Of a DNA stretch of 64,000 nt, positions 1 to 11,020 are shown piece after piece. The notes under the pieces were generated by a model. It saw only the letters and a list, made by a program, of their open reading frames with translations. It was not told the DNA's origin and searched no databases. Within the stretch, counting starts at the first letter, position 1, and every line of letters starts with the position of its first letter. The translations under genes and the position numbers were made by a program. The stretch is from Arion vulgaris (taxonomy: Eukaryota > Mollusca > Gastropoda > Stylommatophora > Arionidae), in contig CM036753.1 of the NCBI GenBank assembly GCA_020796225.1, positions 4,152,001-4,216,000 on the forward strand. The letters are read 5' to 3'.

Positions 1-197
1 CCCTATTCAATCCTATTCAATCCCTATTCAATCCCTATTCAATCCCTATCATCCATGATTCATCCTTCAATCCCTATTCAAATCCCTATTCAGTGCCCTA
101 TTCAAGATGCCCTATTCAAATACCACTAATTCAAATACCACTAATTCAAATACCACTAATTCAAATACCATAATTCAAATACACTAATTCAAATACA
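1..197. repeat. Two short tandem repeats at the window edge
   Basis: From 1 to about 115 an 11-bp unit (ccctattcaat and variants) repeats. From about 118 to 197 it gives way to a 15-bp unit (accactaattcaaat). The two units share the core attcaa, so the second may have grown from the first. The array runs off the left edge and its full length is unknown. No gene is visible. Confidence 0.85.
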
Positions 198-393
198 GCT
201 ATCTAAGGCTAGGCCAACAAAAAGAAGAAAATATGAATACTGTCTGTAATACCGTTTTCTATACGGTGTAAGACAGGAGGTACATGAGAATGTGGAAGCT
301 AATGGCCGCATGGCTAGTACAGTCGCCGCAAAACTGTTCAGGTTTCTGAATTTTTTCTTTATGCCGTTGACAGAGAAAACGACCTAGACTTAC

Positions 394-466
394 TGTGGAT
401 TGAACCCGCGTGGGAGCAGCGCGCTAATCCATTCAGCCAAATACTCCACTAGGCTAGTCAAGAGAA
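394..466 (-). other. tRNA-like sequence, probably a SINE head
   Basis: Read on the minus strand this stretch has a D-arm-like segment (TGAATGGATTAGCGCGCTG) followed by a T-arm-like GGGTTCAATCC, at about tRNA spacing. It is probably the head of a tRNA-derived SINE rather than a working tRNA, because I cannot fold a convincing acceptor stem. The 42-bp array starts just to its right. Confidence 0.35.
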
Positions 467-478
467 CACACAATACTA

Positions 479-1745
479 ACGATTGTAACTACACGATAGT
501 TTATTGTGATAACATGAAATATAATTGTATCTAAACAGTAGTTTAATGTGATAACATGAGATATAATTGTACCTAAACAATAGTTTATTGTGATAACATG
601 AGATATAATTGTAACTACACGATAGTTGATGGTGATAACATGAAATATAATTGTAACTACGTGATAGTTTATTGTGATAACATGAAATATAATGGTAACT
701 ACACAATAGTTTATTGTGATAACATGAAATATAATTGTAACTACACAATAGTTTATTGTGATAACATGAAATATATTTGTAACTATCGATAGTTTATTGT
801 GATAACATGAAATATAATTGTAACTATGAGATAGTTTATTGTGATAACATGAAATATAATTGTAACTATGTGATAGTTTATTGTGATAACATGAAATATA
901 ATTGTAACTATGTGATAGTTTATTGTGATAACATGAAACATAATTGTAACTACACGATAGTTTATTGTGATAACATGAAATATAATTGTAACTATGTGAT
1001 AGTTTATTGTGATAACATGAAATATAATTGTAACTACGTGATAGTTGATAACATGAAATATAATTGTAACTATGTGATAGTTTATTGTGATAACATGAGA
1101 TATAATTGTAACTACATGATAGTTTATTGTGATAACATGAAATATAATTGTAACTATGTGATAGTTGATGGTGATAACATGAAATATAATTGTAACTATG
1201 TGATAGTTTATTGTGATAACATGAAATATAATTGTAACTATGTGATAGTTTATTGTGATAACATGAGATATAATTGTAACTACACGATAGTTTATTGTGA
1301 TAACATGAAATATAATTGTAACTATGTGATAGTTTATTGTGATAACATGAGATATAATTGTAACTACATGATAGTTTATTGTGATAACATGAAATATGAT
1401 TGTAACTATGTGATAGTTGATGGTGATAACATGAAATATAATTGTAACTATGTGATAGTTTATTGTGATAACATGAAATATAATTGTAACTATGTGATAG
1501 TTTATTGTGATAACATGAAATATAATTGTAACTACACAATAGTTTATTGTGATAACATGAAATATAATTGTAACTATGTGATAGTTTATTGTGATAACAT
1601 GAAATATAATTGTAACTATGTGATAGTTTATTGTGATAACATGAGATATAATTGTAACTACACGATAGTTTATTGTGATAACATGAAATATAATTGTAAC
1701 TACGTGATAGTTGATGGTGATAACATGAAATATAATTGTAACTAG
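479..1745. repeat. 42-bp minisatellite, about 30 copies
   Basis: A 42-bp unit beginning gtgataacatgaaatataat repeats from 479 to 1745. Common variants are gaaata/gagata and tatgtg/tacacg/tacatg, and a few units are shortened (for example near 1045). Because 42 is a multiple of three and the unit lacks stops in several frames, long open frames appear on both strands with a 14-residue period (YNCNYVIVYCDNMK on the plus strand). These frames are a by-product of the repeat and I do not call them genes. Confidence 0.95.
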
Positions 1746-3296
1746 GTGACACGTGGTTGTAGAATATTGAAACATAATTATGAGAAAGTTATAGGAATTA
1801 AACTTAATAGAATAATTATTGTTAATATTTTGTGTTTAATGTTCAAAAAGAATCTTGCAAATTTTCTGGCCAAATACGATCGCAATTGAAACCGAAAGAT
1901 AGCAAAGGAAGAGCTTTTAAATCTTATAAATTGTTGTGCAGTTTTGTAGACTATCATTGAAAGAAGAAAACGGAGATGATTTGGACATGTTTGTCGTATA
2001 CCAATAAAGGTATTGGCTATGATAGCTGTACGATAGGCAATGGATTAGGAAAGAAGGCATGGATGTTGAAAGGAAACATGAAAATAAACCGTGAAAAATG
2101 AGTGGAAAGATCGTGGTTTGTTTTGGGAAACATATATTCTAAATTCCCTGAGGGAGAGAGGTTGTGTACATTATTCAAGTAATAGTGTGGACAACAATTG
2201 CCAGACTGCAAGTATTCCAAATCAAATGTGGTGTAGCTAGACAAGAACACTATGCTGTTAGTTAAAGACGAATAGTAAACCAACGAAGAACCGGTGTTGT
2301 TAGTCGCTACACTCTGAGAGACGTACTGAGGAGGAGATCGGAGCTCTTATGGACTAATTGGCTCGATGTGCAGTGATTAGGATCCGGCGACTAATCTAAA
2401 AAAAAACTAAAAGTAGTTGCCATTACATAATACTTACATGACATTACATGATATTTGAATGTTACACAACGATACATAGATGCGACTACATGATACTTCA
2501 CTGGGAAATATCTTAATATAATTACCGTCTACGCACGCAGTTTGTCGGTATAGGTTCTAGCTTTCTTTCACTTCACGTAAAGCATCAACATCGGAGCACT
2601 TAAACAGTAACTCCGGCTATGAATCGACACAACTCAACTAGAACTGGAAACTCTAAACATTGGTAAACTTTCATTTCGTTAAAATGAGTTCATAAATTAT
2701 ATGTATCATTAAAATAGTTTAGGAAATTTGAGAAATTTATCAATGAATTTATTACATTTGGTACCTCATATTCTAGACAAATACATTAAGAAAAACAATA
2801 GCTGACAGTTACCTAGTATTTGCGTTGAGTGAATCTATCGACACAGTATTAGAGATAGGATAACTTAGATCTTTTATTCCAGACTTACGTTGTGTATTTG
2901 GCAACTTTATTTTACTGAAGAGCTCGTAATCTATCGATATTTAAATAGATAGTAGACATTTTCTTAGTAATAAATCATTTTGTGAACGTGTGCAAACTGT
3001 CCAATCAGAAATCTCCATTATTTCTAACTGCTGAATTGAAATGGATTGGATAATTAAAACATGGACATTGCTCATACCGTATGTTGAGAACATAAATTAA
3101 TATATTACGTAGGATTGTCGTTGTTGTTTTAAAGAGAATAAAGACATATCTTCGTTTAAAAAAACGTTAATAACCAGAACATGGTTGTTAGGATAAGCAA
3201 ATTCATTTTGATTAGGAAAAAACAAATCTTAAATAGCAACAATTTTGAAATGCAAGCAAATCACCATGGACACTAAAAGAGCTAAGGGTTTTACGG
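1746..3296. other. Gene-free stretch with a possible LINE remnant
   Basis: AT-rich DNA without a supported gene. At about 1960-2180 (+) a translation with stops contains KRRWFGHVCRIP followed by a basic stretch. This resembles the C-terminal end of many LINE reverse transcriptases (a R-W-F-G-H-V-x-R motif), so a decayed LINE 3' end is likely. The open frame on the minus strand at 2017-2283 has no recognisable domain. Confidence 0.45.
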
Positions 3297-3366
3297 TTTT
3301 AAAGTGGAAGGATTGACTTCATTGCACCGGGTTTTACCCAATATGACTTGGTCCCTCTATGCTGCA
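3297..3366 (-). mobile_element. SINE family A, 3' end fragment
   Basis: The motif aaggattgacttcattgcac, then a stretch like gggttttacccaatatgac and ggtccctct, matches the 3' part of the tRNA-derived SINE seen complete at 23344-23590. It is on the minus strand. Only the tail is kept, with no tRNA-like head. Confidence 0.8.
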
Positions 3367-3555
3367 TATTTATAAAAACCATTAGAGATGTCATGTTTAT
3401 GAGAAGCAGTTAATGGTTATTGCAGTTTTATCAGTATATTTACTTGATTTATAGAAGTCTCTCTCGTCTTCAATATTTAGAGCAATATAATGTATTATAG
3501 ACCCTTAACGTTAAAATGTATGATCAATTTTTGTGCATTCGCTATTCTAATGTTT

Positions 3556-3677
3556 AATACAATATACATAAATAGTATCGAATTTTGTTCATTTGCTCTT
3601 AATACAATATACATAAATAGTATCGAATTTTGTTCATTTGCTCTTAATACAATATACATAAATAGTATCGAATTTTC
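3556..3677. repeat. 45-bp tandem repeat, 2.7 copies
   Basis: A 45-bp unit starting aatacaatatacataaatag occurs at 3556, 3601 and 3646. The copies are nearly identical. An open frame (3490-3813) runs through with a 15-residue period (NTIYINSIEFCSFAL), but I see no evidence that it is a gene. Confidence 0.9.
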
Positions 3678-3704
3678 ATTGACTTCATTAGTTTCCTGTA
3701 ACCA

Positions 3705-4310
3705 TGACGTGTTACACAAGAGTCATACGTATATCATGGACAGAGAAGAGAGCACATATTTCTATTCAGGAAGAACTAAAAATCAAAGAAAACTGACGTG
3801 TGCTAAAAAATAATGACTACATTTGAAGTATTCTGGAGATATAACAAAGGCATGAAAGGTTGAGAAAGACTATTATGGAAGGAAGCATTTCTGTAAAGAA
3901 GTAAAAAGGAAGACAACGGAGAAGATTGATACAAGTCGTGACTTATCATCATGACAGTAGCAGAGTCGGACGGATATCTGGCATATGAGAGAGATCATCA
4001 TGACAGTAGCAGAGTCGGACGGATATCTGGCATATGAGAGAGAACATCATGACAGTAGCAGAGTCGGACGGATATCTGGCATATGAGAGAGAACATCATG
4101 ACAGTAGCAGAGTCGGATGGATATCTGGCATATGAGAGAGATCATCATGACAGTAGCAGAGTCGGACGGATATCTGGCATATGAGAGAGAATATCATGAC
4201 AGTAGCAGAGTCGGACGGATATCTGGCATATGAGAGAGATCATATGAAGAACTGTTAGGATGGCAAAGTTCTGTACAGGATAAGCTATTTGATGATGATA
4301 GATAGATAAG
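3705..4310 (+). mobile_element. LINE 3' end with internal 49-bp repeat
   Basis: The peptide YIMDREEST and the downstream text to tatttgatgatga match a second copy at 31480-31990 (YIMDREENKYIYP...). Both are C-terminal ends of a LINE and stop in a GATGAT-rich 3' tail. In this copy a 49-bp block around cagagtcggacggatatctg is repeated about six times (3943-4245). The 31.8 kb copy has the corresponding sequence only once, so the amplification is specific to this insertion. The frame has stops, so the element is dead. Confidence 0.75.
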
Positions 4311-4493
4311 TAGGAACTTCCCCGTCTGCATTACAATATCCGGTTAGAATGTCATACGTTAATTGTTTTCACTTCTCAAGTAGGTTAATATCTGTGATGT
4401 TCACATATAGTTGACAAAGTGAAGAGAAAATAAAATGGAAGGGCCCTGTTATAGCTTGACATTGATGACTTGAACAGTGCACTAAAATATTCT

Positions 4494-4840
4494 CTGGGTC
4501 TCGGTGACCTTAAGGTGCTTGTCTCTCGTACCATAGATACTCAGTGCACCCTCCTTCCCCCACCTTTCGTGGAGACATCAGGATATTTTCCATAGACCCC
4601 TGAGATAGATAAGTTTAGATGAGATCGAGCTGCTAGTACCATCGGTGACGGACGATAACACGTAGGTTCCGTGTTCAATTTGAGCATTTTAAAAGAACCC
4701 TTGGCAGTTCAAAATCGAGAGCAGGCTGGAAAGCCGCTGCCCGGGCAAAATTCATTAGAAAAGATTTAAAATAAAATTCCTACAAAAATATCTTCACCAT
4801 CTTCAAAATTACATCGGGTGTAGTCGGGTGACCCAGGAAT
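4494..4840 (+). mobile_element. tRNA-derived SINE family B, plus-strand copy
   Basis: The left part has a decayed tRNA-like head (ggtctcggtgaccttaaggtgcttgtctctcg). The body (gacggacgataacacgtagg, gtgttcaattt, then ggctggaaagccgctgcc) matches on the opposite strand the copies at 6958-7412 and 12462-15258. The T-arm is mutated. It shares about 300 bp with the other copies, with many substitutions, so it is old. Confidence 0.75.
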
Positions 4841-4956
4841 GAAGGAATGACTGGAGATGCATATCCCAGTCACGGCACAAAATGAATATATAGTAGTCCA
4901 GGGTAGGGGAATGAGTGGGGGAATATCCTGTACATGGCAACCAAAAAAATTAAGCA

Positions 4957-5065
4957 ATAGATCATCTAACCTGACGGCCAACTGCTGGTACAAGGTCCCA
5001 GGAAAGTATAATAGATCATCTAACCTGACGGCCAACTGCTGGTACAAGGTCCCAGGAAAGTATAA
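4957..5065. repeat. 54-bp tandem duplication
   Basis: Two nearly perfect 54-bp copies start at 4957 and 5011 (atagatcatctaacctgacg ...). The two copies are almost identical, which suggests a recent duplication. The overlapping open frames show an 18-residue period and are not supported as genes. Confidence 0.9.
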
Positions 5066-6156
5066 TAAGTCTAAGAAAAATGGGCTGCAAAAGAAAGGCT
5101 CGTGATCGTCCACTGATTCTATATTCTTGATTTAAAATATAACATCACTCTTTCCACACTTCTGTCTTACTACAAACTAAGATGTTAGTGAATACAACTA
5201 ACCTAACACCGTTGTGATCAATTAGCAACAAGATTGATAAATCATTTAATAATGAACTCAGGCTATGCATATATCAATTGAACATTGGAAATATTTCACA
5301 AGCCAAAATTAGTCAATATTCTATTACTGTCACTCAAGTAAAGAATTGATGTGCTATTTCCAAGTAAACAGAATAAATGTCAATAGTTCAAAATGTGGGT
5401 ATTACCTTAACGTTATCTAAGTCTTCTTGGAATGAAATCGTTCTGGAATGTCATGAGCTCTGGCGATCTTGAAGTTCTCAGCTCCCAAGTTGTGTTCCCC
5501 ACACCCTTCGCTCTTTTGTCGTTCAGATGACGTCGTCGCTGGTCTCTGCAAGGTGGTCTCTGCAAGGTGGTCTCTGCAAGGTGGTCTTCAGGCTCTCAGC
5601 TCCTAAGGTGTGTTCATCCCAACTTTCGGTCTTTTGTCGTCAAAGCACATGGTCGTTGAATCTTATGTTCAGAATTCAAGTATGCGGTTGAGTCGATCAC
5701 TACGATTTTTCTTCTGTGTTGTTCAAGTTATAATGGGTGCGAGTCGTTTTAACACCGACTTACTGTTCGGCTTCAAGGTTCAGCATCATCGGTTCTTCTC
5801 TAATATCGTTTTGTCGCTATGTTCTGGTTGTCTCAGTAGCACAACCCAACAGCTTCACTCTTAGATGCCGGTATTTGTTAGCAGGCTGTTATTTTAGAAA
5901 TTTCTCTATGACTCAAAAGAAACTTCTTCTCTGGGTTCAATCGTACAGTCTTCTGTTTGATCAGCACAATCTTCGCTCTTTTGTTTCTTGGTTGATGGTG
6001 ACCATTCTTCTTCTCAACTACTTTCCTTCCATCTTGCTCACATACCAAGGTCTTGTCTTGCACTCCCTGTTGATGGCGATCTCTTGGTCTTCTGCTAGTT
6101 TACTGGCCTCCTCTCTAACTGCCTGTCTATTCTACTTTTATGTCTTTCCTCTTTCT
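5066..6156. other. No recognised gene; small 15-bp repeat
   Basis: About 1.1 kb without a supported gene. A 15-bp unit (ggtctctgcaaggtg) is repeated three to four times at 5538-5588. Overlapping plus-strand open frames at 5610-6180 are rich in Leu, Ser and Phe, as expected from pyrimidine-rich DNA, and show no domain I know. Confidence 0.5.
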
Positions 6157-6310
6157 AACTCTGTTTGTTTGTTTGTTTAGTACGGGATTAAAGCCTCTTT
6201 AAGCCGAGGCACGCCCCTTTCAACCTTTATTGGTTATATCAGAGCGTGTAGGCCAACAAACATGAAAAATAAGAACTAACTCCTTTTGGAGAATCCAAGA
6301 GTGTATTCTA
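6157..6310 (-). mobile_element. Interspersed repeat D, copy 1, with (GTTT)n end
   Basis: After gtttgtttgtttgtttag the sequence (gggattaaagcctctttaag, then gtgtaggccaacaaacatg and aataagaactaactcc) matches 10062-10230 over about 150 bp with scattered changes. A simple-repeat end suggests a retroposed element whose (AAAC)n tail lies on the minus strand. I cannot assign a family. Confidence 0.65.
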
Positions 6311-6324
6311 ACTCTGCTAGATCA

Positions 6325-6326
<2 letters not shown>

Positions 6327-6400
<74 letters not shown>
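6327..6400. repeat. (TA)n microsatellite
   Basis: About 74 bp of uninterrupted TA follow repeat D directly. Further TA runs lie at 23868-23888, 25228-25275, 58328-58343 and 62463-62530. Confidence 0.97.
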
Positions 6401-6402
<2 letters not shown>

Positions 6403-6721
6403 TCCCGTTTCCTTTGATTCACGAAATCAAAGACATCAATGAATTCTCAGATGTTACGCAGATTGTCGCCAAATAGTCTGGACTTCAATTACATTTTCAA
6501 CACTCACTCAGACCCTCCTCAAAAGCCAAAATAAAATACAACACGATTTGACAGTCTTTGTGTATGTACGCTGACAACTTCCTGTTTTTGAATTGAGATC
6601 AAGAGACAATGCCGCAGCGCTGCCTATTTCTGTGCAACTGCCAACTCCCACCATTACTGGGAAACATTGTCGAAATAAGTTACGATCACTCCCTGATGGA
6701 GGAGATGGGAGAACTGGCCTA

Positions 6722-6850
6722 CACTTCTAACGGGACCTCGCCGGTGCTACGGAGTTCCTGCACTGCAGCTGCGATATTCCTGTGTAAGAAATAAATCGAA
6801 GCACACATGGTTACTCACCAAAGTGTAATTATGATGTTCATACCATCAAG
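6722..6850 (+). mobile_element. SINE family B, 3' fragment
   Basis: The stretch with ctcgccggtgctacggagtt, ctgcactgcagctg and tgtgtaagaaataaatcgaa aligns with the reverse complement of 6975-7090, the 3' part of a SINE B copy. The upstream 6400-6720 is not recognised. Confidence 0.65.
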
Positions 6851-6957
6851 CAACTGTAAGCTTCATTAACACAACTGTGAGGCTCGCCTAAATGATGAGA
6901 AACACTAGTAATAAAGATAATAAGTTACAGCAGAAATCAATTCAGAGGTGTCTTACT

Positions 6958-7412
6958 ACTATTGATTGATTGATTGATTGATTGATAGGACCATCATCCT
7001 TGCACTTCGCTGAGTACTCATGGTGCTCGATTCTTTCTTACAAGGAAGATCTCAGCTGCAGTGCACAACTCTAAAACCGGCGAGGATCCTGATGTAATTC
7101 TGAAGATGTTGAAGATATTTTTATAGGAATTTTATTTCTAATCTTTTCTAATGAATTTAGCCCTGGCAGCGGCTTTCCAGCCTTCTCTTTTCGATTTTGA
7201 ACTGCCACGAGTTCTTTAACGTGCCGAAATTGAACACAGGCCCTACGTTTTATCGTCCGTCTCCGGCAGGACTAGGAACGATCTCACCTACACTGAGATC
7301 ATTGATCTCTGGGAAAATGTCCAGATGGCTCCACGAGGGAGCGAACCTGGTATCTTTGGCACGACAGACGAGCACTTAATCTCTACTCCAAGGAGATCGC
7401 CAATCGCAGAAT
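6958..7412 (-). mobile_element. tRNA-derived SINE family B, most complete copy
   Basis: Read on the minus strand it begins with a tRNA-like head: ggcgatctccttggagtag, then ttaagtgctcg (D-arm), then accaggttcgctccc (T-arm / B-box like). A body of about 330 bp follows, and it ends at an ATTG-type simple repeat (attgattgattgattgat at 6961-6985). These are the hallmarks of a Pol III-transcribed SINE. The 34-bp array starts at its head. Confidence 0.8.
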
Positions 7413-7424
7413 AATTGAGAAGAT

Positions 7425-9232
7425 TAGCAATCTTCCTCCCAGCTATCCCAACAATATTATGCAATCTTCCTCCCAGCTATCCCAACTATATTATGCAATC
7501 TTCCTACCAGCTATCCCAACTATATTATGCAATCTTCCTACCAGCTATCCCAACTATATTATGCAATCTTCCTACCAGCTATCCCAACTATATTATGCAA
7601 TCTTCCTACCAGCTATCCCAACTATATTATGCAATCTTCCTACCAGCTATTCCAACTATATTATGCAATCTTCCTCCCAACTATCCCAACTACATTATGC
7701 AATCTTCCTCCCAGCTATCCCAACTATATTATGCAATCTTCCTACCAGCTATCCCAACTATATTATGCAATCTTCCTACCAACTATCCCAACTATATTAT
7801 GCAATCTTCCTCCCAGCTATCCCAACTATATTATGCAATCTTCCTACCAACTATCCCAACTATATTATGCAATCTTCCTACCAGCTATCCCAACTATATT
7901 ATGCAATCTTCCTACCAGCTATCCCAACTATAATATGCAATCTTCCTCCCAACTATCCCAACTATATTATGCAATCTTCCTCCCAGCTATCCCAACTATA
8001 TTATGCAATCTTCCTACCAGCTATCCCAACTATATTATGCAATCTTCCTCCCAACTATCCCAACTATATTATGCAATCTTCCTACCAGCTATCCCAACTA
8101 TATTATGCAATCTTCCTACCAGCTATCCCAACTATATTATGCAATCTTCCTCCCAACTATCCCAACTATATTATGCAATCTTCCTACCAGCTATCCCAAC
8201 TATATTATGCAATCTTCCTACCAGCTATCCCAACTATATTATGCAATCTTCCTACCAGCTATCCCAACTATATTATGCAATCTTCCTACCAGCTATTCCA
8301 ACTATATTATGCACTCTTCCTACCAGCTATCCCAACTATATTATGCAATCTTCCTACCAGCTATCCCAACTATATTATGCAATCTTCCTACCAGCTATCC
8401 CAACTATATTATGCAATCTTCCTACCAGCTATCCCAACTATATTATGCAATCTTCCTACCAGCTATCCCAACTATAATATGCAATCTTCCTACCAGCTAT
8501 CCCAACTATAATATGCAATCTTCCTCCCAACTATCCCAACTATATTATGCAATCTTCCTACCAGCTATCCCAACTATATTATGCAATCTTCCACCCAACT
8601 ATCCCAACTATATTATGCAATCTTCCACCCAACTATCCCAACTATATTATGCAATCTTCCACCCAACTATCCCAACTATATTATGCAATCTTCCTACCAA
8701 CTATCCCAACTATATTATGCAATCTTCCTACCAGCTATCCCAACTATATTATGCAATCTTCCTACCAGCTATCCCAACTATAATATGCAATCTTCCTCCC
8801 AACTATCCCAACTATATTATGCAATCTTCCTCCCAACTATCCCAACTATATTATGCAATCTTCCTACCAGCTATTCCAACTATATTATGCAATCTTCCTA
8901 CCAGCTATCCCAACTATATTATGCAATCTTCCTCCCAGCTATCCCAACTATATTATGCAATCTTCCTCCCAACTATCCCAACTATATTATGCAATCTTCC
9001 TACCAGCTATCCCAACTATATTATGCAATCTTCCTCCCAACTATCCCAACTATATTATGCAATCTTCCTCCCAACTATCCCAACTATATTATGCAATCTT
9101 CCTACCAGCTATCCCAACTATATTATGCAATCTTCCTCCCAACTATCCCAACTATATTATGCAATCTTCCTACCAGCTATCCCAACTATATTATGCAATC
9201 TTCCACCCAGCTATTCCAACTATATTATGATC
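7425..9232. repeat. 34-bp minisatellite, about 53 copies
   Basis: A 34-bp unit (caatcttcctaccagctatc then ccaactatattatg) repeats about 53 times with almost no length changes. Variants are mostly single bases: cctacc/cctccc/ccaccc, agct/aact, and attatg/aatatg. The unit has no stop codon in any of the three plus-strand frames. Since 34 is not a multiple of three, each frame runs through all three phases, giving overlapping frames up to 436 codons. These are artefacts of the repeat. The array begins at the head end of the SINE B copy. Confidence 0.96.
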
Positions 9233-9700
9233 AAACGAAGACAAACTCTAAAACACAGTGATATAAATATATTAGATCCTACTCTTGGTTTAATATTGTA
9301 TTCCTGTCCATAACTACATTTGAATACATACCACAATAATAACAAGTGTATGTTTCATAAAATGAAGATGGTTCCTCCTTGATATCTCAAGTGTAGGATG
9401 CACAATTGCTTTAGTTATAACAATTTTCTTTACTTAATTTTAATGTTGACATTTTTTTTTTTTTATTGAAGCTAAACGTTGTATTAAGAACTGAGGGTTG
9501 AGACAAAACAAGACTAAAATCTGGTCTATCCATCAAACAATACTTTTGTACTTTTCTTTTGAATTGTATACTTCAGTGGACGATACCATCAATTGATAGA
9601 ATAGACTTATCAACGGAAATAGAAACACAAATAAATAGATAATGGAGGGTGAATAGTTTTGAGTATTTAGGTTTATTGCTAACAGTTCAATGAAGAAATT
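9233..9700. other. No gene seen
   Basis: AT-rich sequence with a T-run at 9452-9466. No coding, SINE or LINE similarity is recognised. Confidence 0.5.
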
Positions 9701-9701
9701 A

Positions 9702-10045
9702 AAACCGAAGGATTGACTTCATTGCACCGGGTTTTTTTCCCATATGACTCGGTCCCTCTCTGCATTAATGGCCCGCCACCTGCCCAGAGTATTGCGCAAA
9801 GGACGAACTCCGTAACTCCAGAAACAATCCAAGGGGTCTCTGGAGAAAACAGCACGTGAAAACAGAACGTCGCGGTCTGGATTCGAACACATGACTTTCG
9901 ACTCACAAGGCAAAGGGCTCAACCACTTAGCCACAGAGACCTTCGACTCACAAGGCAAAGGCTCAACCATAGCCACAGAGACCTTCGACTCACAAGGCAA
10001 AGGCTCAACCATAGCCACAGAGACTCCCATGAAAAAATTCAAACA
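9702..10045 (-). mobile_element. SINE family A with triplicated tRNA-like head
   Basis: The body and 3' end (gattgacttcattgcaccgg ... actccgtaactccagaaac) match the complete SINE at 23344-23590 on the opposite strand. The tRNA-like head (ccttcgactcacaaggcaaa ... ttagccacagag) appears three times at 9890-10025 with a period of about 42 bp. The second and third copies share a small deletion (ctcaaccatagcc), so they arose from each other after the first duplication. Confidence 0.85.
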
Positions 10046-10061
10046 CCTACACAAACTAGAA

Positions 10062-10230
10062 ACGTTTTTGTTTGTTTGTTTGTTTGTTTGTTTGTTTTGT
10101 AGGGGCTTAAAGTCTCTTTAAGACAAGGCATGCTCTTTCAGCCTAAGGACGAACCTTATTTGTGTTAAGTCAGACCGTGTAGGCTGACAATGATGAAAAA
10201 TAAGAATTACCTCCCTTCGAAGAATCCAAG
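10062..10230 (-). mobile_element. Interspersed repeat D, copy 2
   Basis: A run of gttt units (10066-10095) is followed by ggggcttaaagtctctttaag and gaccgtgtaggctgacaatg, matching 6157-6310. It abuts the SINE A head on its left. Confidence 0.65.
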
Positions 10231-10369
10231 ATCTAGAAGCTTAAACCCGTTTGCAGTTGCAAAACTCATCACCCACAGACGTTCCAAATATATCATATTT
10301 AATATGGGATCTCTTTTTTATTTCTGTAAGAAATCGTTTTTTTTTATCACTAATGTCCTTCACCATTCA

Positions 10370-10866
10370 GACTAGACTAACTCTGACGTAATGTATATTA
10401 CCAGGCAAAGAATCAAAGTTCACTGTAGACCAGCGGAGCAGCACGCAAGCTCTAGGCAAAAACCGGAATGTCCAAGGCACGTGATCACAACCACAGCGTG
10501 TTTTCAACTTCGCTATCGTCAACCCTCCTCTTATTGCATCGATGGTGTCGGCACTATCCATTGATTGTCCTTTCTCGATGACTGCTGTATCAGCCAGGTA
10601 ATATGTACGCTCATTCCCTCTTACTTCTGCATGTATATGTACACAAATAAATGTCAAATTGTGCCATTCGATGTGTCAAGCCATTCATGCCTCATATTGC
10701 AAGTCTGAATTTTCTTTAGCACATTCTTTGAGTCCCCAAATATACACGGATGTGTCAGCTCCTGTATATTCAACAACTTCAGGGTTATGATTGCTGCCTT
10801 GACCTCACGACGAGACTGATCAGAGTTACAGCAAAAGCACAGCTGTTCTGTGTGATAGTGTTGCAT
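10370..10866 (-). mobile_element. Retrotransposon RNase H domain, broken
   Basis: Two minus-strand frames join across a frameshift near 10655. The upstream frame has IFGDSKNVLKKIQ and HEWLD. The downstream frame has HIHAEVRGNER then YYLADTAVIEKGQSMDSAD. The order (strand with GDSK, then H-x-x-x-x-G-N-E-R, then A-D/L-A) is that of the RNase H domain that follows reverse transcriptase in several retrotransposon groups. A second decayed copy is at 59900-60060. No RT part lies next to it, so it is a fragment. Confidence 0.6.
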
Positions 10867-10867
10867 C

Positions 10868-11020
10868 TCGAGTTTGCTGTAAATGCCTATACACTCCGCT
10901 TAATTAACTTCAAGTTCGCTGTAAATGCCCATACACTCCGCTTGTTTCCTAGCTCGCTGTAAATGCCCTACACCCGCTTGATTCCTAGCTCGCTGTAAAT
11001 GCCCATACACTCCGCGTGAC
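10868..11020. repeat. About 38-bp tandem repeat, four copies
   Basis: The core gctgtaaatgcccatacact with ccgcttgattcctagctc repeats four times with unit lengths of about 36-42 bp. It directly adjoins the RNase H fragment. Confidence 0.85.

Noticed and set aside
454..1775. Long open frames (up to 432 codons) on both strands
   Set aside because: All come from the stop-free 42-bp repeat. There is no unique coding sequence, splice context or domain.
7415..9313. Several overlapping plus-strand frames of 125-436 codons
   Set aside because: They are the three frames of the same 34-bp repeat. Overlap in all phases argues against any one being a gene.
9890..10025. Cluster of tRNA genes
   Set aside because: The tRNA-like units lack acceptor stems and are attached to a SINE body. 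They are duplicated SINE heads.
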